Shown: positions 16,082-26,579 of the stretch, piece after piece
How positions within the stretch are numbered: position 1 is the first letter of the stretch
Layout: each line of letters starts with the position of its first letter
Origin: Flavobacterium sp. SCGC AAA160-P02
GTDB lineage: Bacteria; Bacteroidota; Bacteroidia; Flavobacteriales; Flavobacteriaceae
NCBI GenBank assembly: GCA_000383355.1
Contig: KB911097.1
Coordinates: forward strand, 1-46,271
DNA length: 46,271 bases
Direction: 5' to 3'
Made by a program: the position numbers and the translations under genes
The notes under the pieces: generated by a model
The model's database searches: none
Told to the model about the DNA's origin: nothing
The model's input: the letters and a program-made list of their open reading frames with translations, nothing else

Positions 16082-18973
16082 ATGTCGGAAAGTAGAACAG
16101 TGAGACTAAATAAGGTGCTAAGAGAATTAAATATATCTCTTGATAGGGCTGTAGAGTTTCTTGCAAAAAACGGTCATCAGATCGATGCAAGACCAACTAC
16201 AAAAATATCAAGTCAGATATATCAAGTACTGCAAGATGGTTTCGAAACAGATGCTAACAAAAAAGCTGCATCAAAAGAAGTAGGCGAAGAAAAGAGAAAA
16301 GAGAAAGAAGCAATTAGGCTTGAGCTTGAAGAAAAAATTGAAAGAAAGAGAGTAGAGGATGAAAAGAAGGAAGAAGTTTTAAAAGCTAAAGCTGAAAAAT
16401 TACAAATAAAAACAGTTGGTAAAATAGATATAGCGCCTAAAAAAGCCGCAGTAAAACCAGCGCCAGTTGCTGTTGATGCCCCAAAGGCTGAAGTGCAAGA
16501 AGTAAAACCAGCTGCCAAAGTAGAAGTAGAAAAGCAACAAGAAGCACCAAAACCCGAAAAGAAAGAATCTGAAGTTACTTCTAAAAAAGTTGAGGAAGAA
16601 AAATCTAAAGTAGCACAACAGCAAAAAGAAGCTCCTGTAAAAGTTGAGGAAGAAAAACCAGCGGTTAAGGCCAATGAGGAAACTTCTACAGAAACAACAG
16701 AAACAACAGAAGCGTCAGAAACATCTGACACAACAGAAGTGTCAGAAACAATTAAGACACAATATAAAAAGTTAAATGGGCCAAAGTTAACAGGTAAAAT
16801 AATTGATCTCAAGCAGTTTGAGAAAGTAAAGAAAAAACCTGAAGACAAGCCAAAAACACCCAACAAAAACGACGCTTCTAAGAGAAAGAGAAAAAGAATT
16901 AGCAAGCCAGGAGCGCCCGGGCAAGCCAATCAAAATAGAACTTCAGGAGTAGGAAGGCCAGGAGGAGTTGGAAGACCAGGAGGAGTTGGAAGACCAGGAG
17001 GAGTTGGAAGACCAAGTCCAGCAAGAGGAGGTGCAGCACAAAGAAGACCTGTGGCTGTTAAAAGAGAGCTTACAGAAGCAGAAGTTCAAAAACAAGTTAG
17101 AGAAACACTAGAAAAACTCCAAGGAAAATCTTCCAAAGGAAAAGGAGCGAAATATAGAAGAAATAAAAGAGATGCACACAGAGAATTATCTGATGCAGAA
17201 TCTGAAGCACAAGTACTAGGGTCTAAAATTTTGAAGGTTACAGAATTTGTAACAGCAAGTGAGGTAGCTACCATGATGGAAGTGCCCGTAACTGAAATTA
17301 TTTCAGCTTGTATGATGTTAGGAATGATGGTAACAATGAATCAACGTTTAGATGCTGAAACATTAAAAATTGTAGCAGAAGAATTTGATCATACCGTAGA
17401 GTTTGTTGGAGCAGAAGTAGAAGAATCTATAGAAGAAGTTATAGACAAACCAGAAGATCTAGTAAACCGTGCGCCTATTATTACAGTGATGGGTCATGTA
17501 GATCATGGAAAAACGTCTTTATTAGATTATATTAGAAAAGCAAATGTAATTGACGGAGAATCTGGAGGAATTACACAGCATATTGGAGCCTATTCAGTAA
17601 ATGTAGGAGATCAAAAAATAGCATTTTTAGATACGCCAGGTCACGAAGCTTTTACAGCGATGCGTGCTCGTGGTGCCCAAGTAACCGATTTAGTAATTAT
17701 TGTAGCAGCTGCAGATGATGATGTAATGCCTCAAACAAAAGAAGCAATATCACATGCGCAAGCAGCAGGAGTGCCAATTATATTTGCAATTAATAAAATT
17801 GACAAGCCAAATGCCAACCCAGACAATGTAAAAACACAATTATCTTCAATGAATTTATTAATTGAAGAGTGGGGAGGAAGTATACAATCTCAAGATATTT
17901 CTGCTAAAACAGGAGAAGGAATTCCAGAATTATTAGAAAAAGTATTGTTAGAAGCAGAAATTTTAGAATTAAAATCAAATCCAAATAAAAATGCCATTGG
18001 AGCAGTAGTTGAGGCACAATTAGATAAGGGAAGAGGTTATGTAACTACTATATTAGTTCAGGCTGGAACCTTAAAAATTGGAGACTACATATTAGCTGGT
18101 AAAAATAGTGGTAAGGTAAAAGCCATGTTTGATGACAAAGGAAATAATGTTGAGCAAGCTGGTCCTTCTACACCAATTTCTATTTTAGGATTAGATGGTG
18201 CTCCTCAAGCAGGAGATAAGTTCAATGTATTTGATGATGAAAGAGAGGCAAAACAAATTGCATCAAAAAGATCACAATTACAAAGAGAACAGTCTGTTAG
18301 AACACAGAAAACTTTAACACTAGCAGAAATAGGAAGACGAATTGCTTTAGGAGATTTCAAAGAATTAAATATTATCTTAAAAGGAGATGTAGATGGTTCT
18401 GTAGAAGCTCTAACAGATTCTTTCCAGAAACTATCTACCGAAGAAATACAAGTAAATATCTTGCATAAAGGTGTGGGTGCAATTACAGAATCAGATGTAT
18501 TGTTAGCTACGGCATCAGACGCAATTATAGTTGGGTTTAATGTTCGTCCGCAATCTAACGCTAGAGTCATAGCAGATAGAGAAGAAGTAGATATTAGAAC
18601 CTATTCTATTATTTATGACGCAATTAACGACCTTAAAGACGCCATGGAAGGAATGTTATCTCCAGAAATGAAAGAAGAGGTAACAGGTACTGTAGAAATT
18701 AGAGAAGTGTATAAAATTTCTAAAGTGGGTAATATTGCAGGTTGTATGGTGATGAATGGTAAAATCTTTAGAAATTCTAAAATTAGAATTATTCGAGATG
18801 GAATTGTTGTGCATGACGGAGAATTAACGTCACTAAAACGATTTAAAGATGACGTAAAAGAAGTAGCCAAAGGCTATGACTGTGGTCTTCAAATTAAAAA
18901 CTATAACGACATTGCAGAAGGAGATAGCGTTGAGGCGTATCAAGAAATTGCAGTGAAGAAAAAATTGAAATAA
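16082..18973 (+). CDS. infB: Translation initiation factor IF-2
   Basis: A 963-residue IF-2, the GTPase that brings fMet-tRNA to the 30S subunit. The N-terminus ([30 protein letters not shown]) is the IF2N-type module. A long low-complexity Lys/Glu/Ala/Pro/Thr region follows, then a basic Gly-Arg-Pro stretch with four GGVGRP-like repeats (about residues 288-311). The second IF2N domain precedes the G domain: GHVDHGKT (about 470), DTPGHEAF and NKIDKPNAN. Domains II, III and C2 follow. It ends with a 52-bp palindromic terminator shared with the convergent SPOR gene. Confidence 0.98.
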   Translation: MSESRTVRLNKVLRELNISLDRAVEFLAKNGHQIDARPTTKISSQIYQVLQDGFETDANKKAASKEVGEEKRKEKEAIRLELEEKIERKRVEDEKKEEVLKAKAEKLQIKTVGKIDIAPKKAAVKPAPVAVDAPKAEVQEVKPAAKVEVEKQQEAPKPEKKESEVTSKKVEEEKSKVAQQQKEAPVKVEEEKPAVKANEETSTETTETTEASETSDTTEVSETIKTQYKKLNGPKLTGKIIDLKQFEKVKKKPEDKPKTPNKNDASKRKRKRISKPGAPGQANQNRTSGVGRPGGVGRPGGVGRPGGVGRPSPARGGAAQRRPVAVKRELTEAEVQKQVRETLEKLQGKSSKGKGAKYRRNKRDAHRELSDAESEAQVLGSKILKVTEFVTASEVATMMEVPVTEIISACMMLGMMVTMNQRLDAETLKIVAEEFDHTVEFVGAEVEESIEEVIDKPEDLVNRAPIITVMGHVDHGKTSLLDYIRKANVIDGESGGITQHIGAYSVNVGDQKIAFLDTPGHEAFTAMRARGAQVTDLVIIVAAADDDVMPQTKEAISHAQAAGVPIIFAINKIDKPNANPDNVKTQLSSMNLLIEEWGGSIQSQDISAKTGEGIPELLEKVLLEAEILELKSNPNKNAIGAVVEAQLDKGRGYVTTILVQAGTLKIGDYILAGKNSGKVKAMFDDKGNNVEQAGPSTPISILGLDGAPQAGDKFNVFDDEREAKQIASKRSQLQREQSVRTQKTLTLAEIGRRIALGDFKELNIILKGDVDGSVEALTDSFQKLSTEEIQVNILHKGVGAITESDVLLATASDAIIVGFNVRPQSNARVIADREEVDIRTYSIIYDAINDLKDAMEGMLSPEMKEEVTGTVEIREVYKISKVGNIAGCMVMNGKIFRNSKIRIIRDGIVVHDGELTSLKRFKDDVKEVAKGYDCGLQIKNYNDIAEGDSVEAYQEIAVKKKLK
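16943..17014 (+). repeat. 18-bp tandem repeats in infB
   Basis: Three perfect copies of GGAGGAGTTGGAAGACCA (16961-17014) follow one degenerate copy (16943-16960). They encode the repeated GGVGRP in the flexible linker of IF-2. The perfect identity implies recent slippage, so copy number may vary between strains. Confidence 0.9.
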
Positions 18974-18983
18974 TTTATAGCTT

Positions 18984-19036
18984 AAAAAAGCGCCTTAATT
19001 ATTGAAACTAGTTTCAATAATTAAGGCGCTTTTTTT
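18984..19036. terminator. Bidirectional terminator, perfect 52-bp palindrome
   Basis: Positions 18984-19035 are an exact inverted repeat with 26-bp arms and no mismatch, centred on CTAG, beginning AAAAAAGCGCC and ending GGCGCTTTTTT. A-runs and T-runs flank both sides, so it can terminate infB (+) and the SPOR gene (-). Confidence 0.93.
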
Positions 19037-19054
19037 GTTTGGTAAAATGTGTTT

Positions 19055-19423
19055 TTATTTGCCAAGAGGAATCACAATTGCACTCTGGTATTTTCTTTTA
19101 AAGTTTAACAAAGCTCTGTCAGCTTCAAGCTTTGTTTTGTAAAACCCAACTTGTATTTTCCATTCTGGTTGGCTGTATACAAGATGTGTTTTTGTTTCAG
19201 GGAAATCTAGCTTAAATTTTGCACTTGTTCTTTTTGCTTCTACCTCAAGCCCGTTGTATAACTGAATTCTAAAGCCGTAACTAAACTCTTTATTAAAACT
19301 TCTTTTTTTTGAAATAAGTTCTTCAACTAGCATAGTATCAGATTTTTCTGACTGAGAAAAGACTGTTTGGGTAGTAAAAAATCCTACAAATAAAAGACAC
19401 GCTACAGCTACTGATTTTTTCAT
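19055..19423 (-). CDS. SPOR-domain periplasmic protein
   Basis: A 122-residue protein with a signal peptide (MKKSVAVACLLFVGFFTTQTVFSQ). Most of the mature part resembles a SPOR domain: FSYGFRIQLYNGLEVEAKRT, then HLVYSQPEWKIQVGFYKTKLEADRAL and NFKRKYQSAIVIPL. SPOR domains bind glycan strands lacking stem peptides, often at division sites. The protein is very short and has no other domain, so it is a stand-alone periplasmic SPOR protein typical of Flavobacteriia. It converges on infB and shares its terminator. Confidence 0.87.
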   Translation of the reverse strand: MKKSVAVACLLFVGFFTTQTVFSQSEKSDTMLVEELISKKRSFNKEFSYGFRIQLYNGLEVEAKRTSAKFKLDFPETKTHLVYSQPEWKIQVGFYKTKLEADRALLNFKRKYQSAIVIPLGK

Positions 19424-19439
19424 AAAAAATGGTTCTCTA

Positions 19440-19474
19440 CAAAGTTAACAACTTCATCATAAATAAATTGCAAA
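19440..19474 (-). promoter_or_regulatory. Candidate promoter of the SPOR gene
   Basis: On the minus strand TAACTTTG (19440-19447) matches TAnnTTTG. A TTTG lies 23 nt upstream (19471-19474), slightly longer than the usual spacing. It would give a 5' leader of about 10 nt before ATG 19423. Confidence 0.4.
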
Positions 19475-19524
19475 ATAAGCTTATTTAGAACAAATATAAA
19501 TTAATATTTAACAGCTCTTTAGCA

Positions 19525-19555
19525 TTTCAAAATTTACATATATGTACTACTTTTG
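19525..19555 (+). promoter_or_regulatory. Candidate promoter of the act-cox operon
   Basis: TACTTTTG (19548-19555) matches the -7 consensus. At the ideal N19 spacing the -33 position (19525-19528) reads TTTC, one base off TTTG. A leader of about 80 nt to ATG 19640 would result. Confidence 0.45.
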
Positions 19556-19639
19556 TGCATCTAATTAAGGAGGTTATTTTAAGACAAAATTAGTTAGATT
19601 TTTATAGTAATTTTGATACTAAACTAATAGTTTGTGAAT

Positions 19640-20932
19640 ATGAAAAGTGTATATCTGCACAAAAGACTAACCAACGTATTTCTTAAGAGTTTTACATTCC
19701 TATTGTTATTTTCTTTGAGTTTTTCTGCTATGGCACAAGATGCTGTAGACGCTGCTCGTCAAAAAGAAGGTAGAACTTTATTCAAAAGCCTTTGTGCTTC
19801 TTGTCATAAGTTAGATAGAAAACTCATTGGACCAGCCCTTGGAGGTGTTACAGAAAGAAGAGAAAATGATTGGTTAAAATCATGGATTAAAAACAATGCC
19901 GCATTAAGAGCATCAGGAGACAGAGATGCCATTGCTGTTTTTAATGAATACAATGGTTCTGTGATGTCTTCATTTCCTCAGTTATCAGATGTTCAAATAG
20001 ATGATTTACTTTACTACACAGACGTAGGAGATCCTGTAAAAGTAGCTGCTCCTGGAGCAGTTGTAACAACTGGTGGAGGAAATCAAGCTCCAGGTTGGGT
20101 ACTATCTATTTTAGCAGCCGTTATTATTTGCGCTTTTTTAATTATTGCAACGCTACTAAAAACTATTAGTGAATTACAAGGAGCACCAAAAACTCCTGGT
20201 TCTTTAGGAGCACTTAAAGAAGTGTGGGCAGCAATTCAAAAAAATACATTTTTACATGTGGTAGGAGTTATCTTCTTACTACTCTCAGGAGCTTATGTAG
20301 TCTTTGGAACCTTGTTTAGTGTAGGGGTAGATCAAGGATATAAGCCAGTACAGCCAATTGCTTTTTCTCACAAAATACATTCGGGAGAAAACAAGATAGA
20401 CTGTCAGTACTGTCATTCATCTGCTAAACACAGTAAACACTCAGGAATACCATCGGTAAATGTTTGTATGAATTGTCATATGAATATTGCAGAGGTAGCA
20501 GAAGGAACTGAAGTAGAGTACAACGGTATCATCTTGCGAAAAAATGATTTAGACAAAGAAATTCAAAAAATATATGATGCTGCTGGTTGGGATGCAGAAA
20601 ACCTAGAGTATACAGGAGAAACCAAACCAATAAAATGGATTCGTATTCATAATTTACCAGATCACGTAAACTTTGTACACGCGCAACACGTAACGGTGGC
20701 AGGTATAGATTGTAAGCAATGTCATGGTCCTGTAGAAGAGATGGATGAAATGTATCAATACTCACCACTAACCATGGGATGGTGTATTGATTGTCATAGA
20801 GAGACCAACGTAGATTTAAAAGGAAATCCTTATTACGAGAAAATACACAAGCAATTGGCAGAGAAGTATGGTACTAAAGAAGTAACTATAGCTCAGTTAG
20901 GTGGAATAGAGTGTGGTAAGTGTCATCATTAA
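19640..20932 (+). CDS. actA: Alternative complex III subunit A, hexaheme cytochrome c
   Basis: A protein of about 430 residues with a signal peptide ending AMAQ. It is built from an N-terminal monoheme cytochrome c domain (CASCHK near residue 50), a membrane segment (WVLSILAAVIICAFLIIATLL), a second hydrophobic helix, and a multiheme domain with CQYCH, CMNCH, CKQCH, CIDCH and CGKCH. That makes six CxxCH motifs against five in the classic pentaheme ActA; the monoheme module is a fusion. It passes electrons from quinol oxidation within ACIII. ATG 19640 is preferred to GTG 19634, two codons earlier. It is the first gene of an eight-gene operon. Confidence 0.93.
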   Translation: MKSVYLHKRLTNVFLKSFTFLLLFSLSFSAMAQDAVDAARQKEGRTLFKSLCASCHKLDRKLIGPALGGVTERRENDWLKSWIKNNAALRASGDRDAIAVFNEYNGSVMSSFPQLSDVQIDDLLYYTDVGDPVKVAAPGAVVTTGGGNQAPGWVLSILAAVIICAFLIIATLLKTISELQGAPKTPGSLGALKEVWAAIQKNTFLHVVGVIFLLLSGAYVVFGTLFSVGVDQGYKPVQPIAFSHKIHSGENKIDCQYCHSSAKHSKHSGIPSVNVCMNCHMNIAEVAEGTEVEYNGIILRKNDLDKEIQKIYDAAGWDAENLEYTGETKPIKWIRIHNLPDHVNFVHAQHVTVAGIDCKQCHGPVEEMDEMYQYSPLTMGWCIDCHRETNVDLKGNPYYEKIHKQLAEKYGTKEVTIAQLGGIECGKCHH

Positions 20933-20959
20933 TAAATTAAGAAGATAAATTCTATATAA

Positions 20960-23900
20960 ATGGCTTCAAACAAAAAATACTGGCAAAGTGTTGAGGAACT
21001 AAAAGATAGTTCTATTGTTGAAACGCTAAGTAAAAATGAATTTGTAGAAGAAATACCTACAGATGAATTTTTAGGAGATAAAGAAACGTTAGAAAACTCA
21101 TCTACATCAAGAAGAGATTTCTTAAAATATGTTGGATTTACAACAGCCGCTGCAACATTAGCAGCTTGTGAAGGACCGGTTAAAAAATCGATCCCTTATG
21201 TTGTAAAACCAAACGATACTATCTTGGGTGTTGCAGATTGGTATGCAAGTACTATTGCTGATGGATATGATTTTGCAAATGTTTTAGTAAAAACACGTGA
21301 AGGTCGTCCTATTTTAATTATGCCTAACAAAGACGCTAACGGAACTACCAATGCAAGAGTTCAGGCAGCCGTTTTGTCTTTGTATGACGAACAACTTAGA
21401 TTAAAAGAACCTAGAAAAGGAGAAAAAACCATTTCTTGGAATGCAGCTCATAATGAAATTGGAGCAGCATTAGCTCAATTAAAAGAAGCAAACCACCCCG
21501 TTGTTTTGTTAACAGGAACTTTAGCGAGCCCTTCTACAGAGCAAATCATTTCAGAATTTACTACTGCCTATCCAAATGTGAAACACGTTGCTTATGATGC
21601 TATTTCAGAAAGTGGAACAGCAGATGCTTTTGAAGCTATGTTTGGTGAAAGAGCAATTCCAAATTATCATTTTGAAAAAGCACGTACTATAGTTTCTTTT
21701 GGTGCAGACTTTATTGGTGACTGGCAAGGTGGGTTTGAAAAAGGATATGCTGCTAGCAGAAATCCAGATTCAGGACATATGTCTTACCTGGTTCAGTTTG
21801 AGGCAAACATGTCTTTAACAGGAGCAAATGCAGACAAGCGTGTGGTTACAAAACCATCTGATCAAGTATTTGCTTTACTTAATTTATACAATACAATAAC
21901 TGGGGCTAGTTTGCCATCTAAAGCAACTCCAGTAGATGCACATATTCAAGAGGTTGCTGCAGCTTTAAAGAAATCTGGTTCTCACGGCGTTGTTGTGTCT
22001 GGCTCTTCTGATAAAAATGCACAGCTTATTGCTTTTGCAATTAATGATGCTTTACAAAGTGTTGTATTTGATGCAGCAAATCCATTACATATAAGACAAG
22101 GAAATGACACTGAGCTTGCTCAAGTTGTTGCAGATATGAAAGCTGGAAAAGTAAAAGGGTTACTTACATATAACGTAGATCCAGTTTATAATTTATCTGT
22201 AGGGACAGAATTTGCTGAAGCTACAAAAAAGTTAGACTTATCAGTAGCCATGTCTATTCAAAATGACGCTACTGCAAATGCCACTCAATACGCATTACCA
22301 ATAACTCATTTCTTAGAGTCTTGGGGAGATGTAATGACAACTGGAGGTAACTTCGGATTGGTTCAGCCTACAATTCAAAAATTATTCAACACGGCTCAAT
22401 TTCAAGAAATATTGTTAAAGTGGTCTGGTAATACAGCCTCTTATCACGATTATTTAAAAGGATATTGGTCTTCAAATATATTGGAAGGAACATCATGGAA
22501 TCAAGCATTGCATGACGGGTTTTTTACCAAAGAGTTTTCTAAGAAAGTTTCTAAAAATTCTATAAATATTTCATCAGTAGCAAGTGCTTTGGTGAGTGCA
22601 ACAAAAGCATCAGCTTTTGAATTAACTCTATTTTCTTCTACAGCTTTAGGAGATGGTAAACAAGCAAACAATCCTTGGTTGCAAGAATTTCCAGATCCAA
22701 TTACAAGAGCTGCTTGGGATAATTACGTAACTGTTTCTATGGCAGATGCCAGAGAACTAGGGTTTACCAATCCAGTAAAAGATAATGGAGCAATTAACGG
22801 AAACTATGCAACAGTTTCTGTAAATGGTGTTTCTCTAGAAAATATTCCAGTGATGATTCAGCCAGGGCAGGCCCCAGGTTCTATAGGATTGGCATTAGGG
22901 TATGGTAGAAAAACCAACCTAAAAGAAGAAATGCAAGTAGGAGTTAATGCCTATACCTTGTATGCAAATGCCAACAATGTTCAGTACCAAGTATCTATTG
23001 AAAAAACATCTGGAGCTGTTCATGAGTTTGCCTGTACGCAAGTTCAAAAAACAATTGCAGGAAGACACGATATTTTAAAAGAAACTACCTTAAAAGATTA
23101 TTTAACAGTACATCCTAAAGACCACAAAAATGGTTGGAATGTGCCAGCAATGGTTTCATATGATCATCAAGAAGTAGAAGCAAAATCTATTGATTTATGG
23201 GAAGAGCACAATAGAGAAATTGGGCATCACTTTAACCTTTCTATAGATTTAACCTCTTGTACTGGTTGTGGATCTTGTGTTGTTGCCTGTCATGCAGAAA
23301 ACAATGTACCTGTAGTTGGTAAAAAAGAAGTACGTGTTGGTAGAGATATGCACTGGTTGCGTATAGATCGTTACTACTCTTCAGGCGTTGAAGCGAAGTT
23401 TAACGAAGCTTACAACAAAGAACCAAACTCTCAATCTATTAGAGAGTTTGCAAAAGATAGTTTAGGTCTTGGAGACGGAGCCATGTATGCTGCTTTAGAA
23501 ACTGAAGCAGAAAATCCACAAGTTGCTTTTCAACCAATGATGTGTCAGCACTGTAACCACGCTCCATGTGAGACGGTTTGTCCAGTTGCTGCAACCACAC
23601 ACGGTCGTCAGGGACAAAATCAAATGACCTATAACAGATGTGTAGGAACTAGATATTGTGCAAATAACTGTCCGTATAGAGTTCGTCGTTTTAACTGGTT
23701 TAGTTATTCAGATAATAAAGAGTTTGACTTTAATATGAATAATAGCTTTGGTAAAATGGTATTAAACCCAGATGTAGTTGTTCGTTCTAGAGGAGTTATG
23801 GAAAAATGTTCTATGTGTATACAAATGACACAAGCAACTATTTTAAAAGCTAAGAAAGAAGGAAGAAAAGTAGCAACAGGAGAATTCTCTACAGCTTGTT

Positions 23901-24067
23901 CAAATGCGTGTACAACCGGAGCATTAGCTTTTGGAGATGTAAACAATGAAGAAGAAGAAGTTGTAAAATTAGCAGCAGATAAAAGAGCTTATCACGTATT
24001 AGATTATCTACAAACCAAACCGAATGTAGTATATCAAGTGAAAGTTAGAAATACAAACGAAGCGTAA
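20960..24067 (+). CDS. actB: Alternative complex III subunit B, Fe-S/molybdopterin-like
   Basis: A 1035-residue protein that fuses a molybdopterin-oxidoreductase-like part (about residues 60-720) to a four-cluster ferredoxin part (about 755-1000). The N-terminus has a Tat-like signal not at the very end (SRRDFLKYVGFTTAAATLAAC, near residue 50), as in the TAT-variant group. Fe-S motifs are CTGCGSCVVAC (about 766), CQHCNHAPCETVCP, CVGTRYCANNCPYRVRRFNW and CSMC with CSNACTTGALAFGD. In ACIII the molybdopterin domain lacks the cofactor, while the clusters relay electrons. It lies 27 bp after actA. Confidence 0.95.
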   Translation: MASNKKYWQSVEELKDSSIVETLSKNEFVEEIPTDEFLGDKETLENSSTSRRDFLKYVGFTTAAATLAACEGPVKKSIPYVVKPNDTILGVADWYASTIADGYDFANVLVKTREGRPILIMPNKDANGTTNARVQAAVLSLYDEQLRLKEPRKGEKTISWNAAHNEIGAALAQLKEANHPVVLLTGTLASPSTEQIISEFTTAYPNVKHVAYDAISESGTADAFEAMFGERAIPNYHFEKARTIVSFGADFIGDWQGGFEKGYAASRNPDSGHMSYLVQFEANMSLTGANADKRVVTKPSDQVFALLNLYNTITGASLPSKATPVDAHIQEVAAALKKSGSHGVVVSGSSDKNAQLIAFAINDALQSVVFDAANPLHIRQGNDTELAQVVADMKAGKVKGLLTYNVDPVYNLSVGTEFAEATKKLDLSVAMSIQNDATANATQYALPITHFLESWGDVMTTGGNFGLVQPTIQKLFNTAQFQEILLKWSGNTASYHDYLKGYWSSNILEGTSWNQALHDGFFTKEFSKKVSKNSINISSVASALVSATKASAFELTLFSSTALGDGKQANNPWLQEFPDPITRAAWDNYVTVSMADARELGFTNPVKDNGAINGNYATVSVNGVSLENIPVMIQPGQAPGSIGLALGYGRKTNLKEEMQVGVNAYTLYANANNVQYQVSIEKTSGAVHEFACTQVQKTIAGRHDILKETTLKDYLTVHPKDHKNGWNVPAMVSYDHQEVEAKSIDLWEEHNREIGHHFNLSIDLTSCTGCGSCVVACHAENNVPVVGKKEVRVGRDMHWLRIDRYYSSGVEAKFNEAYNKEPNSQSIREFAKDSLGLGDGAMYAALETEAENPQVAFQPMMCQHCNHAPCETVCPVAATTHGRQGQNQMTYNRCVGTRYCANNCPYRVRRFNWFSYSDNKEFDFNMNNSFGKMVLNPDVVVRSRGVMEKCSMCIQMTQATILKAKKEGRKVATGEFSTACSNACTTGALAFGDVNNEEEEVVKLAADKRAYHVLDYLQTKPNVVYQVKVRNTNEA

Positions 24068-24088
24068 TTAAAATTTAAGATATAGCAT

Positions 24089-25483
24089 ATGTCTCATTAC
24101 GAAGCACCCATAAGAGAACCCTTAATATTAGGTCACAAAAGTTACCATGATATTACCGAAGACATTGCTAGACCTATTGAAGGAAAAGCAAATAAGAACT
24201 GGTATATCGCATTTTATATTTCTTTAGCTGCCATGCTATGGGGGTTTGGATGTATATTTTATACTGTTGGAACTGGTATTGGAGTTTGGGGATTAAGCAA
24301 GAACATTGGATGGGCTTGGGATATTACCAATTTTGTATGGTGGGTAGGTATCGGTCATGCTGGTACATTAATCTCAGCAGTATTGTTATTATTCCGTCAA
24401 AAATGGAGAATGGCAATTAACCGTTCTGCAGAAGCAATGACAATATTTGCCGTTTTTCAGGCAGGCTTGTTCCCAATTATTCACATGGGACGTCCTTGGA
24501 ATGCTTATTGGGTATTGCCCCTTCCAAATCAATTTGGATCATTATGGGTAAACTTTAATTCGCCATTATTATGGGATGTATTTGCCATTTCAACATATCT
24601 ATCTGTATCATTGGTTTTCTGGTGGACAGGTTTGTTACCAGATTTTGCAATGATTCGTGATAGAGCTGTAAAACCTTTTCAAAAGAAAATATATTCTTTA
24701 TTATCTTTTGGATGGTCTGGTAGAGCAAAAGACTGGCAACGATTTGAAGAAGTATCATTGGTATTAGCCGGTTTGGCAACACCATTAGTGCTTTCTGTAC
24801 ATACCATTGTATCAATGGATTTTGCAACATCAATTAACCCAGGTTGGCACTCAACAATTTTCCCTCCCTATTTTGTAGCAGGAGCAATATTCTCTGGATT
24901 TGCCATGGTACAAACCTTACTAGGGATTATGCGTAAAGTAACCAATCTAGAAGCATACATTACGCGTTTACACGTAGAGTATATGAACATCGTTATTATA
25001 TTAACAGGTGGTATTGTAGCCGTAGCTTATGCAACAGAATTCTTTATTGCTTGGTATACTGGCTCTCAATACGAAGATTATACCTACTTGTCTATTGGTT
25101 CTGCAACAGGGCCTTATGCATGGGCATTCTGGTCTTTAATCATTTTCAATATCATCACACCACAATTATTATGGATTAAGAAATTTAGAAGAAGTTTCAT
25201 TATTTCATTCTTAATCTCTATTGCCATTAATATAGGTATGTGGTTTGAACGTTTTGATATTATCGCAATTGTTTTAAGTAAAGGACATTTACCATCTACA
25301 TGGTGGCGCTTCGAGCCCACATTTGTTGATGTAGGAATATTTATAGGAACCATTGGATTCTTTTTTGTTTTATTTTTGTTGTATGCAAGAACATTTCCTG
25401 TTATTGCACAAGCAGAAGTAAAAACAATTTTGAAATCTTCAGGTGAGAGTTATAAAAAATTAAGAGACGACAATCATGAGTAG
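24089..25483 (+). CDS. actC: Alternative complex III subunit C, NrfD-like quinol-binding
   Basis: A 464-residue integral membrane protein of the NrfD/PsrC family with about ten transmembrane helices after a short cytoplasmic N-terminus (REPLILGHKSYHDITEDIARP). Features include WWVGIGHAGTLISA, PIIHMGRPWNAYWVLPLPNQ and SVHTIVSMDFA. NrfD subunits contain the quinol-oxidising site next to the first Fe-S cluster of ActB. Its last 8 bp overlap the start of actD, implying translational coupling. Confidence 0.94.
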   Translation: MSHYEAPIREPLILGHKSYHDITEDIARPIEGKANKNWYIAFYISLAAMLWGFGCIFYTVGTGIGVWGLSKNIGWAWDITNFVWWVGIGHAGTLISAVLLLFRQKWRMAINRSAEAMTIFAVFQAGLFPIIHMGRPWNAYWVLPLPNQFGSLWVNFNSPLLWDVFAISTYLSVSLVFWWTGLLPDFAMIRDRAVKPFQKKIYSLLSFGWSGRAKDWQRFEEVSLVLAGLATPLVLSVHTIVSMDFATSINPGWHSTIFPPYFVAGAIFSGFAMVQTLLGIMRKVTNLEAYITRLHVEYMNIVIILTGGIVAVAYATEFFIAWYTGSQYEDYTYLSIGSATGPYAWAFWSLIIFNIITPQLLWIKKFRRSFIISFLISIAINIGMWFERFDIIAIVLSKGHLPSTWWRFEPTFVDVGIFIGTIGFFFVLFLLYARTFPVIAQAEVKTILKSSGESYKKLRDDNHE

Positions 25484-26003
25484 TAGTAAAGTAATTCACG
25501 CATTTTACAATGATGATGAAGTTGTACTAGATGCTGTTAAGAAAGTGAAAGCGGCAAATCATCATATCGAAGAAGTATTTTGTCCATTTCCTGTTCACGG
25601 ATTAGACAAAGCCATGGGATTAGCTCCTACAAGAATAGCCATTACTGCTTTTATTTATGGGGTTATTGGATTGGGTATGGCAATTTGGTTAACCTATTAT
25701 ACAATGATTGCAGATTGGCCACAAGACATTGGTGGAAAGCCAAGTTTTAGTTGGGCAGAAAATATGCCAGCATTTGTTCCAATTATGTTTGAATTAACGG
25801 TCTTTTTTGCTGCGCACTTAATGGTAATTACATTTTACATGAGAAGTAGAATATGGCCATTTAAAAAAGCAGAGAATCCAGATCCAAGAACAACAGATGA
25901 TCATTTTTTAATGGAAATTGAACTTCTTGATAATGAAGAAGAATTAACAGCATTATTAAACGAAACTGGAGCTGTAGAAATTAACGTAGTAGATAAGCAC
26001 TAA
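25476..26003 (+). CDS. actD: Alternative complex III subunit D (DUF3341)
   Basis: A 175-residue DUF3341 protein. The soluble N-terminus reads VIHAFYNDDEVVLDAVKKVKA and EVFCPFPVHGLDKAMGLAPTRI. Two transmembrane helices follow (about 55-80 and 110-130), then a cytoplasmic tail. In solved ACIII structures ActD is a small membrane subunit beside ActC and ActB. It overlaps actC by 8 bp and lies 3 bp from actE. Confidence 0.92.
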   Translation: MSSSKVIHAFYNDDEVVLDAVKKVKAANHHIEEVFCPFPVHGLDKAMGLAPTRIAITAFIYGVIGLGMAIWLTYYTMIADWPQDIGGKPSFSWAENMPAFVPIMFELTVFFAAHLMVITFYMRSRIWPFKKAENPDPRTTDDHFLMEIELLDNEEELTALLNETGAVEINVVDKH

Positions 26004-26006
26004 TTC

Positions 26007-26555
26007 ATGAGAAAGTATATCAAATTTAATATCGCACTTCTTGTCTTAGCAACAATCGTTTCTTGTTCAGATAAAAGAGAAAGACAATATCAATACATGC
26101 CAGACATGTATGTGGCTGTTCCTTATGAAGCAGATGCAGAAAAAGGAAACACAGGTTTTTCTTCTAATTTGAAGCCAGTCAACGGATCCATTGCAAGAGG
26201 AAATGTTCCTTACGAGTATTCAAATTCTAATGCCGCTTATGAAAAAGCAAAAGCAAATTTAACATCTCCATTAGTACAAGATGAAACTTCTTTAGAAAAA
26301 GGGAAAAAGATGTACACGATTTATTGTGTTTCTTGTCATGGAAAAAAAGGAGATGGAAATGGTTATTTGTCTCAAGCTGAAAAGTTTATTGGGATACCAA
26401 GTTATAAAGACAGAGATATCACAGAAGGAAGTATTTATCATGTAATTATGCACGGTAAAAACTTAATGGGTTCTCATGCATCGCAAATTACGCATGATGA
26501 ACGTTGGCAGATAATACAGTATGTTGGAAAGCTACGTAACGATTTATTGAAATAA
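26007..26555 (+). CDS. actE: Alternative complex III subunit E, lipoprotein monoheme cytochrome c
   Basis: A 182-residue exported lipoprotein: MRKYIKFNIALLVLATIVSC with the lipobox cysteine at position 20. A family N-terminal segment (QYQYMPDMYVAVPYEADAE) precedes a class I cytochrome c domain with CVSCHGKKGDGNG and a distal methionine candidate in MHGKNLMGSH. It serves as the membrane-tethered electron exit of ACIII. The stop is 24 bp before actF. Confidence 0.93.
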   Translation: MRKYIKFNIALLVLATIVSCSDKRERQYQYMPDMYVAVPYEADAEKGNTGFSSNLKPVNGSIARGNVPYEYSNSNAAYEKAKANLTSPLVQDETSLEKGKKMYTIYCVSCHGKKGDGNGYLSQAEKFIGIPSYKDRDITEGSIYHVIMHGKNLMGSHASQITHDERWQIIQYVGKLRNDLLK

Positions 26556-26579
26556 ATACAAAAGAAGAATACGAAAGAT

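Noticed and set aside
16222..16929. 235-residue minus-strand open frame inside infB
   Set aside because: It is a shadow of the low-complexity Lys/Glu/Ala/Thr coding region, rich in Ser/Phe/Leu, with no start context or family similarity.
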